Positions 39,986 through 52,200 of a stretch of 64,000 nucleotides of DNA are shown in pieces. Source of the DNA: Luscinia megarhynchos (Eukaryota; Chordata; Aves; Passeriformes; Turdidae); the NCBI GenBank assembly GCA_034336665.1, contig CM067572.1, positions 5,324,286-5,388,285 on the forward strand, in the 5' to 3' direction. The notes under the pieces are model-generated. The model was not told where the DNA came from, did no database searches, and saw only the letters and a list, made by a program, of their open reading frames with translations. Numbering within the stretch: the stretch's first letter is position 1; the number at the start of each line of letters is the position of its first letter. The translations under genes and the position numbers were made by a program.

Positions 39986-42900
39986 AGGACAGAGCAGGTT
40001 GTTTCTGAGCTGGCTGCCCTTCTAGCAAGGGCTTCCCTCAGCCTGTTCCTCACATGTCCAGCTACAGCACCTTTAGGGCTGTTTGGAGTAATTTTTATAG
40101 TCAGAAGCCTGATATTTGCCACTAAATATTTAAACCTGGTAGTTCTTAGTGCCACTTTCATCTTCCAATAAGGTATTTGTTGCCACAAGAGTAGTTCAGT
40201 GGTAGTGTGGTTTTTCTAAGAAAACACCAGATAATAAGTTCCATTTATTCTGTGTATAGCTATAGAAAAATGCAGGCACATACATAGTTATGTGCATTTA
40301 CACTTGTGTTTACTTAATAAAGTGGATAATTTGTGTACAAAACATCAGCCATTCCTACAAAAACCCAAAAGCAACCAAAAAACCCCAAACAACAACAGCA
40401 TAGGACATGCAGAGGATTTTCATTAGACTCTGACTTCAGTCTCTTTTTCCAAAACACTCTTGTGTTGGTAGTGTGAAAAGTAAGGTAAAGCTTCATTAAA
40501 CAGCATTCAATTAAAAAAAAGGTAGTTGTCTTATGTGGTAAATGCACTATTACACTCTGAACTCATATGCCATATTTATTAAAAGTTGATTTGAACTCCC
40601 TTTTCAAATGACAAGCACAGGACAGAATTATATGGTATTTATTATTGTTTTCATTATGAGGTTTATTTTAATATATTTTTCTGAGTTTATTTAGCATTTC
40701 AAGCTATACATCATAAACCTAGCTGGAATGGTGCTGGGGATTTTAATGTTTCTACATCCAAGTGACCTTTTGTGATATTTCTATTCTGTTTTTTTAACTT
40801 TACTTACAGGGGAAAAATTGTGAGAATAAAAAAAACCAAACAGCGTAGGAAACAGCTGTAAATGTTTCACTTCTCTTTTTATACAATTTACCTACTCAGT
40901 AAAAAATAGGGAAAAGTAAGTGTGCAACAAAGACAAGGTGACACTCCAGAAAGCTTTGCTGGTTTTTCATTTGCTGTGCATTCTGAGAGAGAAGTTGATC
41001 CCAAGATGGGACTGACTAGATGCTCAATTTGGAGAGACTTTATCTTACTTGTTTACAATATTTAATGCTAAATAATATTTCATATGTTATTTTATAGTAT
41101 CATAAAATCTAGAACCCAACTTCCATAATCCATTTCCATATGGAGTTTGCTGAGAAATTGAACTAATAAAAAAATAATACAATGAGAGTTTGCATTATGA
41201 GCTGCCTAAATCATAAGCCTAGGTTTTTTTACTTCCAATTAGGCAGCCAATTATGGCATTTGTAGTCAGAATGAAAATAACCCAAAAATTCAACTAGTGA
41301 TTTTATGATGTTTCTTTTATACATGTCTGTATGCACATATATATAAATTACTACTTTCACTCAGATATTGTGACTCTTAAAGCCATTTAACCTTTCCCTA
41401 AGGACAAAGAATACTGTTCTATGACAAAAAGTATTATGTATAAACTCGTATTGTTTTGGGATAATTTCTCAACCATTAATTTTGCCTTACACCAAACCCT
41501 CCTTTTTTTCTGCCCATATCTTAATGTATCACTAGAAGACATCCCATAATGCCAGCAGGGGCTGGAGCATGCTGAGTCTCAGTGACAGTTTGCTGATTAT
41601 TCCAATTCATTTGCATTTGCTTCCTTACATTTTTTGCTTTAATTTATGCCCATAATGCAGTGGGTGATGCATCTCTGATGTAATTTCACATTCCTGAGGT
41701 TAGGATGACTCAGCTCCACTGAGTTAAAATGCCAATCAAACCTTGTGTACCTCTTTTTATCTCATCCTCAGCCTCTTTGTAGGCAGCAATTCCTTATCTA
41801 AAACATGAAGCTGCCATAAGAACACTCAGGAGAGCCTTTTTTCTCTATCAGCCTTCATAGGTGCCAAGTAGACAAAACAATATTGTGCTGGGGATTTTTG
41901 TTGGGTTTTGGTTTGGTTTGGTTTGATTTTTTTGTTTGTTTTTTTGTTTTTTGGTTTTTTTGGTTTTTTTGGTTTTTTTGTGATTCTCTTCTCATTTCCA
42001 TTTAATTGCTCGGTTCAGCTCTGGTATCTTGTCTGTATCGTGCTGCTCCACATCCATGGCATTCTGTTCTTCTGCACGAAATAAAGAATTAATAAGACCA
42101 GCATTTCTTCATTGCTTTCCCACTTCAGAAGTATCAGAGTTCTGCATAGAAGCAAGAGCAGATCTGTGTGTATCTTTCTGACCTCTTTGTACCTAAAAAC
42201 CTAAAAGATAACAAAACAGAATATGCCTTTTTTAGGCATTGCTGTTATTTTCTGGTCTACAAGGACAACTTATACTTTATCATGCTAATTTTTTTTTTTT
42301 CCATCTTAAATGTTGTGTTAGGAGTAAAACATGATATAGAACTTCTTGTTTATTATTCTTTCCATCTGCAGAATAGATGGGTGGAAATTCAACAAAAGCT
42401 ATTGCACTGCAATTAAAAGAACAGACTGGACATTGTTAATTCCCTTCCTCTTTCTGGTTTTTTGGGGTTTTTTTGGAAACATGTTCTAGGAGTTGTGTAA
42501 TTAAATTATTACCTGCTGTATCACCATCTGCTTACATGATTTTGAAACGTTTCTAACCTCTGTGTGTGTGTGTTCACTTCATGACTTCTAGGAAGTGCCA
42601 AAAAAGCAGTGAAGGTACTCAGCAGATGGACTGAGGGACTCACATCCCTCCAAGCAGTCAGGATTGATTGTTCTGGGGATAATTAAGCGTATTTTCTTTA
42701 AATATAATTATTTAGTTTCAAAACATGGCAAAGATGTTTTTATTTTCCATAGTCAGATATTCCTTATGGGAGGAGAATACTCCTGATCATTGCTGTGGAT
42801 AAACATTACTTCTAAAATATTCCTGGTAAGGTCATGTATGATTGTTTTTCATTTAGCTCAATACTTGTATCATTATCTCAACTCAGTCCTTGCACTCTAC

Positions 42901-45900
42901 AGTATGCTGCAGGTAAATCTTGGAAAAGAACTAAATCTGGATGCTCACAGTGGGCCTGCCAAAAAGTGGGATTTAGATCTCGATGCTTAAATGCTTCAGG
43001 TATGTGTTTGTTTTCAACCCTTAATGATATTTTATGCAAAGCAATTTCATTAATACCTTAATGGTATTTCATTCAAAGCAATTAGAATGTTCAGAGGGTT
43101 GGAGTTGGAGCATGTTGTCCAGCAAAAAGCAAGGTAGCATTTTAATTTAGAGTTGAAATCTGCCTGGAAGAAGGACAGTAAGATGTGGCTCTTATCAGGT
43201 GGTAGGAGAGCATTCTGCCCAGCCTCAGGTAGGTTATTTGAGTGTGTTTATAGTGGCCAGGGATATCTTTGGAAACATCCTTGGGTCCAGGAGTGATGGT
43301 GAGTTACAGATTTTTGGGGTGTTGCTCCAGTTCCATCCTGGCTGCCTGATGGGTTGTGCTGCTCTTGGCTTACAGAAGGCAGAGCTTCTGGCCAGAAAAC
43401 TGGCTTTGGGCTCAACTCACTCCAGAACTGGTCTTTGTCATTAAAACAGTGGAAGTAAATAGTGAGACATCTTGATGATCACAATTTAAGAGATTAAACA
43501 AGGAAGCAAACCAGAAAACAGCCATCATTACTAGTTCATGATTCAGGACGTGCTGTGGGATGGGAAGCTGCTGCTGACTCAGTTCTGCTGAGCACAGTTT
43601 GGGGGAACTGACCAAACGGATTTCCTTTAGTGCTGATGAGAGTTAGCAGCCCCTGCAGCCACAGGGGGAGTTCATTGTGTCAGGATGAAGGAGGGGATGA
43701 TCCTCTCAAACACCTGCAGGCTGGGAATTCCATCCACTGGTGCATTCATTAATAATCTTAAAGACTTCTGCTTGTGACTCAGGTCTAATGGGCTCATTAA
43801 GTGAGAGTCCATTCAGGTTTCATTCAGCTGTGTGAGGCCTAAATTGTGATAGGGCTCTAAGAAGATTTTGCTTACTGCCACATTATGTAAGTTTTCCAAT
43901 TTCTTACTCATTTTGCAGTCATTTTGACCTTGCTAAACCAGATTCAAACTATCTTCAGAGGCATTTAAGTAGCTTTTTTCAGTGCTATATTAAAAAACTC
44001 TTAAGCTAATACCCTCTCTACATTTCACTCCCTATATATTTATTTTTCTGGTTCTCATTAATTTAATTAGATTGCAGTCCTTCTTTGCTCTTTTCTGTGA
44101 GATTGCTCTGCTGGATAAATCCATTGTAACTTTGATGGCTTATGTTAGAGGTGCATCCTCATAGGTATGTACTCAAATAAAAGTACCCAGAGTATTCTCC
44201 TTTTCCCATAAACAAAATTCCCAATACAGTCAGTAAAACCACTAGTTTTTGGTAATCTGCATCTCTAATGAGACAGTCATCTCTTTACTTCAATGATAGC
44301 TACTTCAATGATACATAAAAGTGCTTTAGAACAGTGCTGATTTGTTTTTGAAATCACCCAGAAGCTTAACAACCAGCTTGGACATAAAATTCAGTTCTCC
44401 AGTTCTTTGTAGTAGTCTGTGCTACCTAGAAAAGTTTATGGGCGTTTTGCCAACTTCTTTTTTATATGTTGAATCCACCTGTTTTGACATTAATCCATAA
44501 AAATAAACTCCATATGTAGCCCAGAAAATGGTCTTTGTGGGTCCCAAGTTACAATGGCAATAATTAAAATGATTGCTTTCATGTCCCAGATGGTGACTGT
44601 GGTAGATAATTGTATTCTCTGCAATTATTCTGGACTAAGTTTAGCAGAGAAAGGTAAAAATCCAGTATGGTTTTGAAACAGCACACAATATTGAATTGGT
44701 TTAACCAAAGGCTTAATTATTTCATGGAAAAATGGAAATGGATTGCAAGTCCAAAAGAGATTTATGGAGCATTTATGTGTTACTTACATACAGATGTGGC
44801 CCAATGGTCACTGTAGGGTTACTGTCTTTAAATTCAATGTGGTGGGCTTTGAGTTATATTTGGGTATATTTGGTAATTTTGTAAAAAAGTCTGAAAATGG
44901 GGAATGGAACTCACTACTTTTGGCCATTTTCAGAGCAAGCCCTTTGTAATGTCTGGCAGGGCAGCTGCAGCCTTTGTCTGGGTGAAGCAGAGTCATAGCT
45001 TGATACTTTCCAAAAGAGACTGAAAAATTGAGTAATTAACTAACATCCTGCTAGCCAACGACTTGCCATGCAACTGTAATGATTTTGCTTATGGCATAAC
45101 AACCCTGGTCGTTCCAGGCTGTATTTTGGTGGTATAAATATTTTGTGATAGAGCAGTGCTTTGTGACTTCCTGAGTTTTACATTTTCGTGCCATTTGCCT
45201 AACATTTGGTTTCAAAACAGCTTTACTTTTAAGTGCTATTGAAAATCATTTATTTTTAATAATGCCCCTGTTCATAAATAAATTATAAAAGCTATGAGAC
45301 ATGCTTAATATAGTTCACTGTGATTCTAAATACCCTTAATACATAAAGAAATTACAGGTATGTCCTATATGTAAAATAAAAGGGATTCTGTGCATCAGAA
45401 ATTCAGTCTTGAATTTCTGTTAATGTACAAACAGTTTTCTAATGTCGATTCTTGATTCATTTTGATTATAAATTTAGTCACTCTAAATTTTTCATGAGCT
45501 TGGGTGACTTTCCACTAGAGAATGATTTGCCTCTTTCCTTGCTGAAATCATGAAAAGCACTGTGAAGCTCAATGGACGACACTGCCCTGTAAAAAAGTAG
45601 TAGAGATAAAGAAAGTGCTGCTGCTTTCTTGATTTGCATGTCCTGATCCTCTTCCTCATGGGCATCTTCTGATTTATCTATTTTTTTTTTTCCCTGAGCT
45701 TGGAATTAGGTCATGTATAAATAAAGCTGATTAAGTTGTTTTGTGAGGGAAATATTCCCACTGAAACCCTAAATTTAATAAAAATGCACATTTTTTAGTG
45801 AGGAAATATTTATTTCTAAGAGAAACAATTAACATGTAAGGTAAAGCAGAGCATGTTGAGTTTTGAATGACATTTCTGGGGAAACTGAAAAATTTCATTT

Positions 45901-47715
45901 CCATTTCTTGAAGTCAAAGAAAATACAGATCCTTGTGGAGTTTAGGATCTGTATCCCTATGTCTATATTTATTATTATTTTTTAAAATTTGCTTTTCAAA
46001 AGGGAAGAAAGGCAGGAGAGACCAGGGTCATATATGAGAGTGATTATAGTGATCTAGACAATTTCCCAGGGGCCTGCAGAGAGACAGAAGCTGCATATGG
46101 ATGATGGTTGGTTATACATTTGTTTATTTTATGAAGTCTTCTCTTCCTCCTTCAAGGAGACATCTAAGTATTGTTGGTAGAAAAAAAGGCAGGCAGTTGG
46201 GCTGTAATTCATATTTTGATCAAAGTTATCTGTGTAATGTTGAAAATACTCATACAGTATTTTGCAGAATTTAATAGTTTATACTATTCAGAGTCACTAA
46301 TAGCATGTTTCTTGGGAATCCTTTTCAGAGTCAGTTATGGATTATATTTTCATGAATTTTGCCATGTTATGTTCTTTGGAAATTAGCTTATTGATTCCCT
46401 TCAATTGGAGGGTGACTTTTTGAGAACACTGTTTTTTTGCTGACTCCTGGCTCTGCACAGACAGTGAGAGCTAGTGACTGAGATTAAAATTAGGCTGGGA
46501 ATAAAATCAACAAAAAGCTTTATAACTTTGAAATTTTCATGAAACTCTCAAATCAAGGGTTTTAAAATGAAGTTGTCTGAAGTAGCACAGGTTTCCATTT
46601 GTTTGTGTCACTGGAAAGACGAAGCAGATGAATCCAAACTAGGAAACAATTAAATGTATTAACTGCCAGATGATGGAAGGAAAGCCTGAGTCCAGATGTT
46701 TTTCCTGCTTCAGGCTGAAGGGTTCATAGAACAGGACCTCTGTTAGGTCCTATACTAAAAGGAGATTAGTATAGTCTATATATTAGTCTCTACTAGCACC
46801 TGTACTAAAAGAAGGTTCTGCCTGGTGAAGACCAGGTGCTGCTGTCCTGCTCAGCCTTGCTGTGCTCCTCACCCAGACCTGCAGAGCTCCTGCACTGAGT
46901 CCTGGTGGGAATTCTTGTCTTTCCATCCCACTCCAACCCAGCTGAACTTACTGAGGGGTTTTTGGAGATGCAGCATAGCAATGGCAAGGCACTGTGCCAG
47001 AAGCATGTGGGACCAAGGCTGGGCTGACACAGACCTTATTTGTGTGTTTTTTCTGTGCTTTCTGACACAAAGGTGCCCCTGAGAGTGAAGTTTTGTCCAT
47101 GCTTTGGTGATGTGGAAATTGCATCAAAGGCTGCAACAAACACGAGACACAAATGAAATGTTTCATTTGTCAGTAATTCAGCAAACCTGCATCATCCCTG
47201 TGCTTCAAGGGTTACGAGTCAAGCAGTTTTTAGCAAGCTGCTAATCTGCTGTGCTTGCTCTATAGTTATAGTTGTTTGCTGTCCCAGGAGTTTCCAGCAA
47301 ATGCTCATACAATCTGATTAACATGGTTCACATACAAAGGGCGCTGGCCTGGGGACTACCACGTCTCATTAATGGAAATGAATTTTTCATGCCATGGCTG
47401 CTATGTCTTGTGTGTTAAGACTTTTCATTTCTTTTTCCAATTCTGTCTCTTTTCTGTATTGTGTTTTTTTTAAAGCATAAATGTCTGTGTGAATTTTAAC
47501 AACCGGTTATATTACAGGTCTGAGAGTTTTTATTTCTGCATGGTGATGTTATTTTTACTAAGAAACAGATGTATTGGCAGCAGAGGAAAGAAAAGGAGTG
47601 CAATGGCATACATTTGTGTTTATATTGAACCCTTTAGCTCTGATTGAATGCTTGATGAGTTCAGCTTAAGGATGAGGTGACTTGATCTGTTCTTGGCAGC
47701 AGTCCTGCTTTGTGT
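39986..47715. other. Intron, AT-rich unique sequence with T/G simple repeats
   Basis: The block at about 41.53-41.73 kb has ATTTGCAT (41609-41616) and an AP-1-like TGACTCA (41706-41712). Elsewhere there is nothing gene-like; open frames are all under 120 codons. Confidence 0.5.
41891..41982 (+). repeat. (GGTTT/GGTTTTTTT)n T/G-rich simple repeat
   Basis: Units of ggttt lengthen into ggttttttt on the + strand, about 90 bp, with no C on this strand. Confidence 0.92.
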
Positions 47716-47785
47716 GGGAGGCTGGAGCAGGTGACCCTGTGAGGTCCCTGCCAGCCAACATTTTCTGTGAATTGTCAACTTTTCA
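47716..47785 (+). repeat. CR1 LINE 3' tip, plus strand
   Basis: 'gtgggaggctggagcaggtg' followed by 'accctgtgaggtccctgcca' and 'gccaacattttctgtgaatt' matches the sense CR1 3' end, with a degenerate 8-bp tail. Upstream sequence is not recognisable as CR1. Confidence 0.72.
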
Positions 47786-49609
47786 GTGTAACTTTCCAGA
47801 ATAAATTCCAGCATTGTAAGTGATGTATCATCCCATCTTTTCAAGAGGCTGTAACTTGTTCTACTGTGACATGAATACAGACATGTTCTGGCTTATAGCT
47901 GAAAGCAGGGACAGAAGGTTGAGTCTTCTGCTAGCACTGTTCCTTGGGATATTTTTGGATTAATGGTGCTTTGTAAAGAAAAGTGGAGAGGAAGCAATAG
48001 TACATATTGAGCCAGTATGAAAAGTATGCTCTGTGACTGGTCATCCACAGCTGCTTTCCTGTGGCATTTGTTATTTAACATTTTTTGCTGTCAGCAGTTT
48101 GTCATTTTCTGATTACCATTACTTTGTTGAAAGCTCCCAGACATCACTGGCTGTCTTGTCCAAGGTGTGTTCCTGGACATGGGTATCCAGCATCTTACAG
48201 GATCATCAGCCCACATTGAGCTGATGGTATGGAGCTGAATTAGCAAAAACCATCAGCCCTTCTGTTGATGCACTGTTCCCACTTTAGAAGGGAATTGCTG
48301 CAGTACCTCTAAACATCAGTTACATGGTTTATAGCCTCCTTTAGCTCAGTGTACTGAGCTATATGTTTCTTGAATATGTCCTCTTTGTTCTTGTCTTAAT
48401 GCACACTTTGCTTCTCTTCAACTGCTAATGTCTCTAAATCAAAAAGTTCCACAACATAAACAATTTGAGGTGCAATAGCTGTGCACAGCCCTGGCCAAGT
48501 ATAAAGAAGGTTTGTGAGAAGTTTTTCCTCTGCAGTCACTGATCTGTTTATTTTAGATTATAAGGTGTGTATCATGCTATTCTCTAAGTGGTCAGTAAGT
48601 GTTATGGTTGCTTTTTAAGAAATTACTCCTTGAGAAATGTGTATAGACTAACAGTATTAATGAGCTCAGTCTACTGGCAGTCTGTGATAAGTTATGTATA
48701 CATGTCTGTCAGCTTGAGTGTGTCAAAAATGACCAGATCAGGCTGAGACTGACAATTGAAGTAGTCTTTAGGATAATGAACTTCTCCAGTTTGTTTCTTG
48801 CAATGCCCTCATGTCCATACAGCACAGCAAGGCTGAGAGATTTCCCTAAATAATGATTGGGAGGCCATCAAAGAGAGGCTGAAGATGAAACCATAGGCTA
48901 AGCAGTTGTGCCTCTTCTCCCGAGGATGTGGTCACAGTAGGGTAGAACTTGGTGAGAACAACATCAGATCTGGCTGCTTTTATGGCTTAGCTCCTGAAGG
49001 GCTTAAGTAGAAGTGTGAGATTCCTCTGAGGAGCTACTGAAAGCACATATGTTACTGATATGTGAAGCTTTACATGCAGATACACTTCTTCACAGATCTT
49101 TAACGTGTGGCTGAAGAGCTGCCAGAAGATAGATATGCAGAGGAAACAGCAGAAAGAAGGGATGCTTCCTTTATTTTTTATCCTCAGGAATCCACTGAGG
49201 ATTCCTTTGTTGACCTGAACTAAGACATCTCGGATTTTCTTTTTAAGAGAAATCATAAACTCATTTCAGCGTGCAGACATTGGCGGATCCGGGATGCTGA
49301 ATGTCACACCATGTTGGCTATGTGTGAAAAAACATGTTCTGATAAATTCACAGGAATTGTACACCATGCAAAATTACACCTCCAGGCAGACTCAAATGAC
49401 CAAACTCTGACATTTCTCAAACTTGACAGCTTATTTCAGTGGAGATTTAGGAAAAAAAAAAGGCCAAAGGACACCAAACATATTACTGCTCTACTCCCCC
49501 TATAGCTATAGCAACACTAAATCTTCTAATATTACATCTTGGGGCAAATGAAGGGTTTTTCATTTAGGCCCTAGAAGCAGGGGGAAACAAGGCTTAGGAA
49601 GAACAGCTG
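47786..49609. other. Intron, unique sequence
   Basis: About 48.78-49.5 kb is of higher complexity than its surroundings and has a short dyad at 49186-49206 (AGGAATCC...GGATTCCT). I recognise neither a repeat family nor a gene. Confidence 0.45.
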
Positions 49610-49970
49610 AGAGATGTGGAGGTGTTTGGAGAAAAGGAGTCTTAGGGGAGACCTTATTCTTCCTACAACTCCCTGAGAGGAGGTTTAGGCAGGTGGGGTC
49701 GATCTCTTCTCTCATGTAACAGGTGGTGAGACAGGAATGGCTTTAAGCCGCACCAGAGAAGGTTTAGATTGGATATAAGGAAACATTTCCTCGCTGAAAG
49801 CTCTGGCACTGCTCTGGCAGTGGTGGAGCCCCCAGCTGTGGAAATATTTAAAAGCTGTATTGTGGCATTTGGGCACACGCTGCAGCGGTGCCTTGGCACT
49901 GCTGGGTTAATGGCTGGGCCCAGTGACCTCAAAGCTCTTTTCCAGCCCACCCAGCACTGTGCTTCTGCCA
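49610..49970 (+). repeat. CR1 LINE fragment, about 0.36 kb, plus strand
   Basis: The sense order of the CR1 3' region is clear: 'ggagaccttattcttc', 'caactccctgagaggaggtt', 'ggtggggtcgatctcttctc', 'agaaggtttagattggatat', 'ggaaacatttcctcgctgaa', 'gtggtggagccccc', 'cactgctgggttaatggctg', 'cctcaaagctcttttccag'. Open frames on both strands at 49.66-50.1 kb arise from it and have no other support. Confidence 0.9.
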
Positions 49971-50764
49971 CACAGATCTCGTGCAGGCTTTTTCCATCGT
50001 GATGGCTGCACAACACCCCCTGGCCTCGCCAGGAGAGGCCCCGGCAGGTGTGCAGGGCTCAGAGGTGTGCATCACAAACACCAAACCTTGGGCTGCAGCA
50101 GCAGTTGCCACGGCAACACCACCCTGCCTACTTGAGCTTTAACACTGGAGAGTTCACCCAGAAAATAAATTTGGCGTGATCATGAAGTGCACTTGCTTGT
50201 TTTCTGAATTCTTTGGGTACAGAGCAGAAAATTATGTTGCTGCCGTACTGTTTTCTGCCATAAAGCATGCACAGAATCATTAAAGCTGTCATCTATCAAA
50301 ATATAGTAAAATTCCAATAAAGCTAAATTGTAAATGTTGCCATCTTCAGCTCCATAATATGTTATTTTTAAGGGCTCTTTGTCATTGTTGAACTTGATAA
50401 AACTGAGTAAAACCCCACTGAGCAAGAAATGAGGAGAAAAGAAAATCTAGAAAATGTAGTCTTGAAATAAGGATTTAATTTTATTTATACAAGTACTGAC
50501 CTATTTTTCTACAGCAAGTTAGAATAGCACAGGATGGTGACAGCAGGAACATTTTTGTGTGTATCTATCAGTATTTTGAATATATCAGTTAAAGTCTAGT
50601 TTTATCCAAAAAAATTACTCTTGACATGAGACATGAGGGCTTCATATTTCCTCTGTATCTCTGATTTCCATGTGAAATATAGCTCATAGGAAGATTTGTC
50701 TTCTGTAACCAGCTAAGTTTGAGAAATTGATCCCAAACTCTGAAAACTGGAGCACTTTTGGATT

Positions 50765-50900
50765 AGATTGCCCAGACAGGGTGTGGAGTCTTCTTCACTG
50801 GAGACACCCCAGAACCATCTGGATGGAATCTTGTGCTGTGTCCTTTGGGATGACCCTGCTGGGGCAGTGAGGTTGGACCAGTTTTGATAAAATTGTATCC
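50765..50900 (+). repeat. CR1 LINE fragment of another subfamily, plus strand
   Basis: 'tgcccagacagggtgtggag', 'tcttcttcactggagacacc', 'tgatgaccctgctggggcag' (with small differences) and 'gaggttggaccagttttga' match a sense CR1 3' region of a different subfamily from the copy 0.8 kb upstream. It lacks a clear 8-bp tail. Confidence 0.78.
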
Positions 50901-51117
50901 CAGATTGTCCAGAGTCATGAGCTTGTTTGTGGCTTGTGGTTTCTTTTTTTGTTTGGTTTAGTTTGGTTGTTTTTATTTCTCCAAACTGAATGTGTTAACA
51001 TTTTCACTGCAAGATTTTGTCAATGATTGCTTAAAATCAGGACAGGAGCTGATGCCTGTGATGAGGATAGATTCCTGTTTTTCTTGTTTGTAGCTCATCC
51101 ATAAAAATGATCTTTTG

Positions 51118-51205
51118 ATTTTGATTTTCGTTTTGTTTGTTTTTGTTAGCTGGCTGGTTGGTTGTGGTGGTGTTTTTTTGTGGGTTTTTTTCTGGTTTGT
51201 GGTTT
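51118..51205 (+). repeat. T/G-rich low-complexity tract
   Basis: tttg, ggttggttgtggtggtg and ttttttg units over about 90 bp. The open frame across it (51115-51357) is of no coding value. Confidence 0.88.
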
Positions 51206-52186
51206 CTTTGTTCATTCCAAGATGTGGGTTGAAACCACATAGTATTTTGCAATGCTGGTTTGCATCTTTTGAAGTACAACAGACTTCCACTAGCACACTT
51301 TATTACAATGTAGTGGCTTGCAAGTGTACATTTTCCAAATTTTCAAAGTTAAAATGACTTAATTTTTAAAAATAATAATTTAAATAGAATTGAGTGTAAT
51401 TAAAGAGAAAAAAAAGAGTTTGAAAAATATCAAAGTGAAACATGCCCAAGCCAAAGACTGGCAATGTAAAAATTTCTGAAGCAGAAATGAGTCATATAAA
51501 ATTAACTTTTCTTAAGAACTGCTATGGCCTGTTAGTACAGCTATTGCTGTCAGCATTTTCAAGTTAAACACCATTTACAATGATTTTATTTCACATCAGA
51601 TTCAACTATCAGCTTAAATGCAAATGCCCCAATAATAGGTTTTTTTTCCTGGTAAAGCTTTGTATTTTATTTCTTTAAGAGGTAATTATAATGTCTGGGG
51701 GAATGTAATGCAAAATATATTATTGATGAAACCTTGAAGTTGGAAAACCCTATCTGTGCAGGAAAACTGGATTAGGTTAGTGTACAGACAGTCAGTGTGA
51801 GTTAAAATGAGAAAAGGGAAAGGCTGACATTCTGGAAGAAGAGCTTTGGTGGGGTGGACAGGAGCTTGGGCAGAGTTTTTTGGGAAGGTAAAGGGTTGGG
51901 AGGTGGTTTGGGCAGGTGGATTTAGGTGGTGGGGCTAGGCCTGGTGCAGATGAACAGAGATGTGGGACAGAATTTCTTTCCCTTACACCAAGTTTAAGAA
52001 CAGTGTGTAAACACCATGTGCACAATATATCCCAACTAGCCCTGGAAGTCCATATCCTCCATCTGCTTCTTTGCATTTAGAAACACTGAAATCCTACCCA
52101 GTGCCCTTCTCAAGGAGAACAGCAGCATCTGAGTGTTGATTCCAGTGGAAAAATGAGTGATTAATTCATGAACTAAGAAACTGGAA

Positions 52187-52200
52187 TGTGTGTGTGTGTG
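52187..52200 (+). repeat. (TG)7 microsatellite
   Basis: Seven uninterrupted TG units. Confidence 0.92.

Noticed and set aside
49663..50135. Open frames of up to 117 codons on both strands
   Set aside because: Derived largely from the CR1 fragment at 49.6-49.97 kb, with no independent protein similarity.
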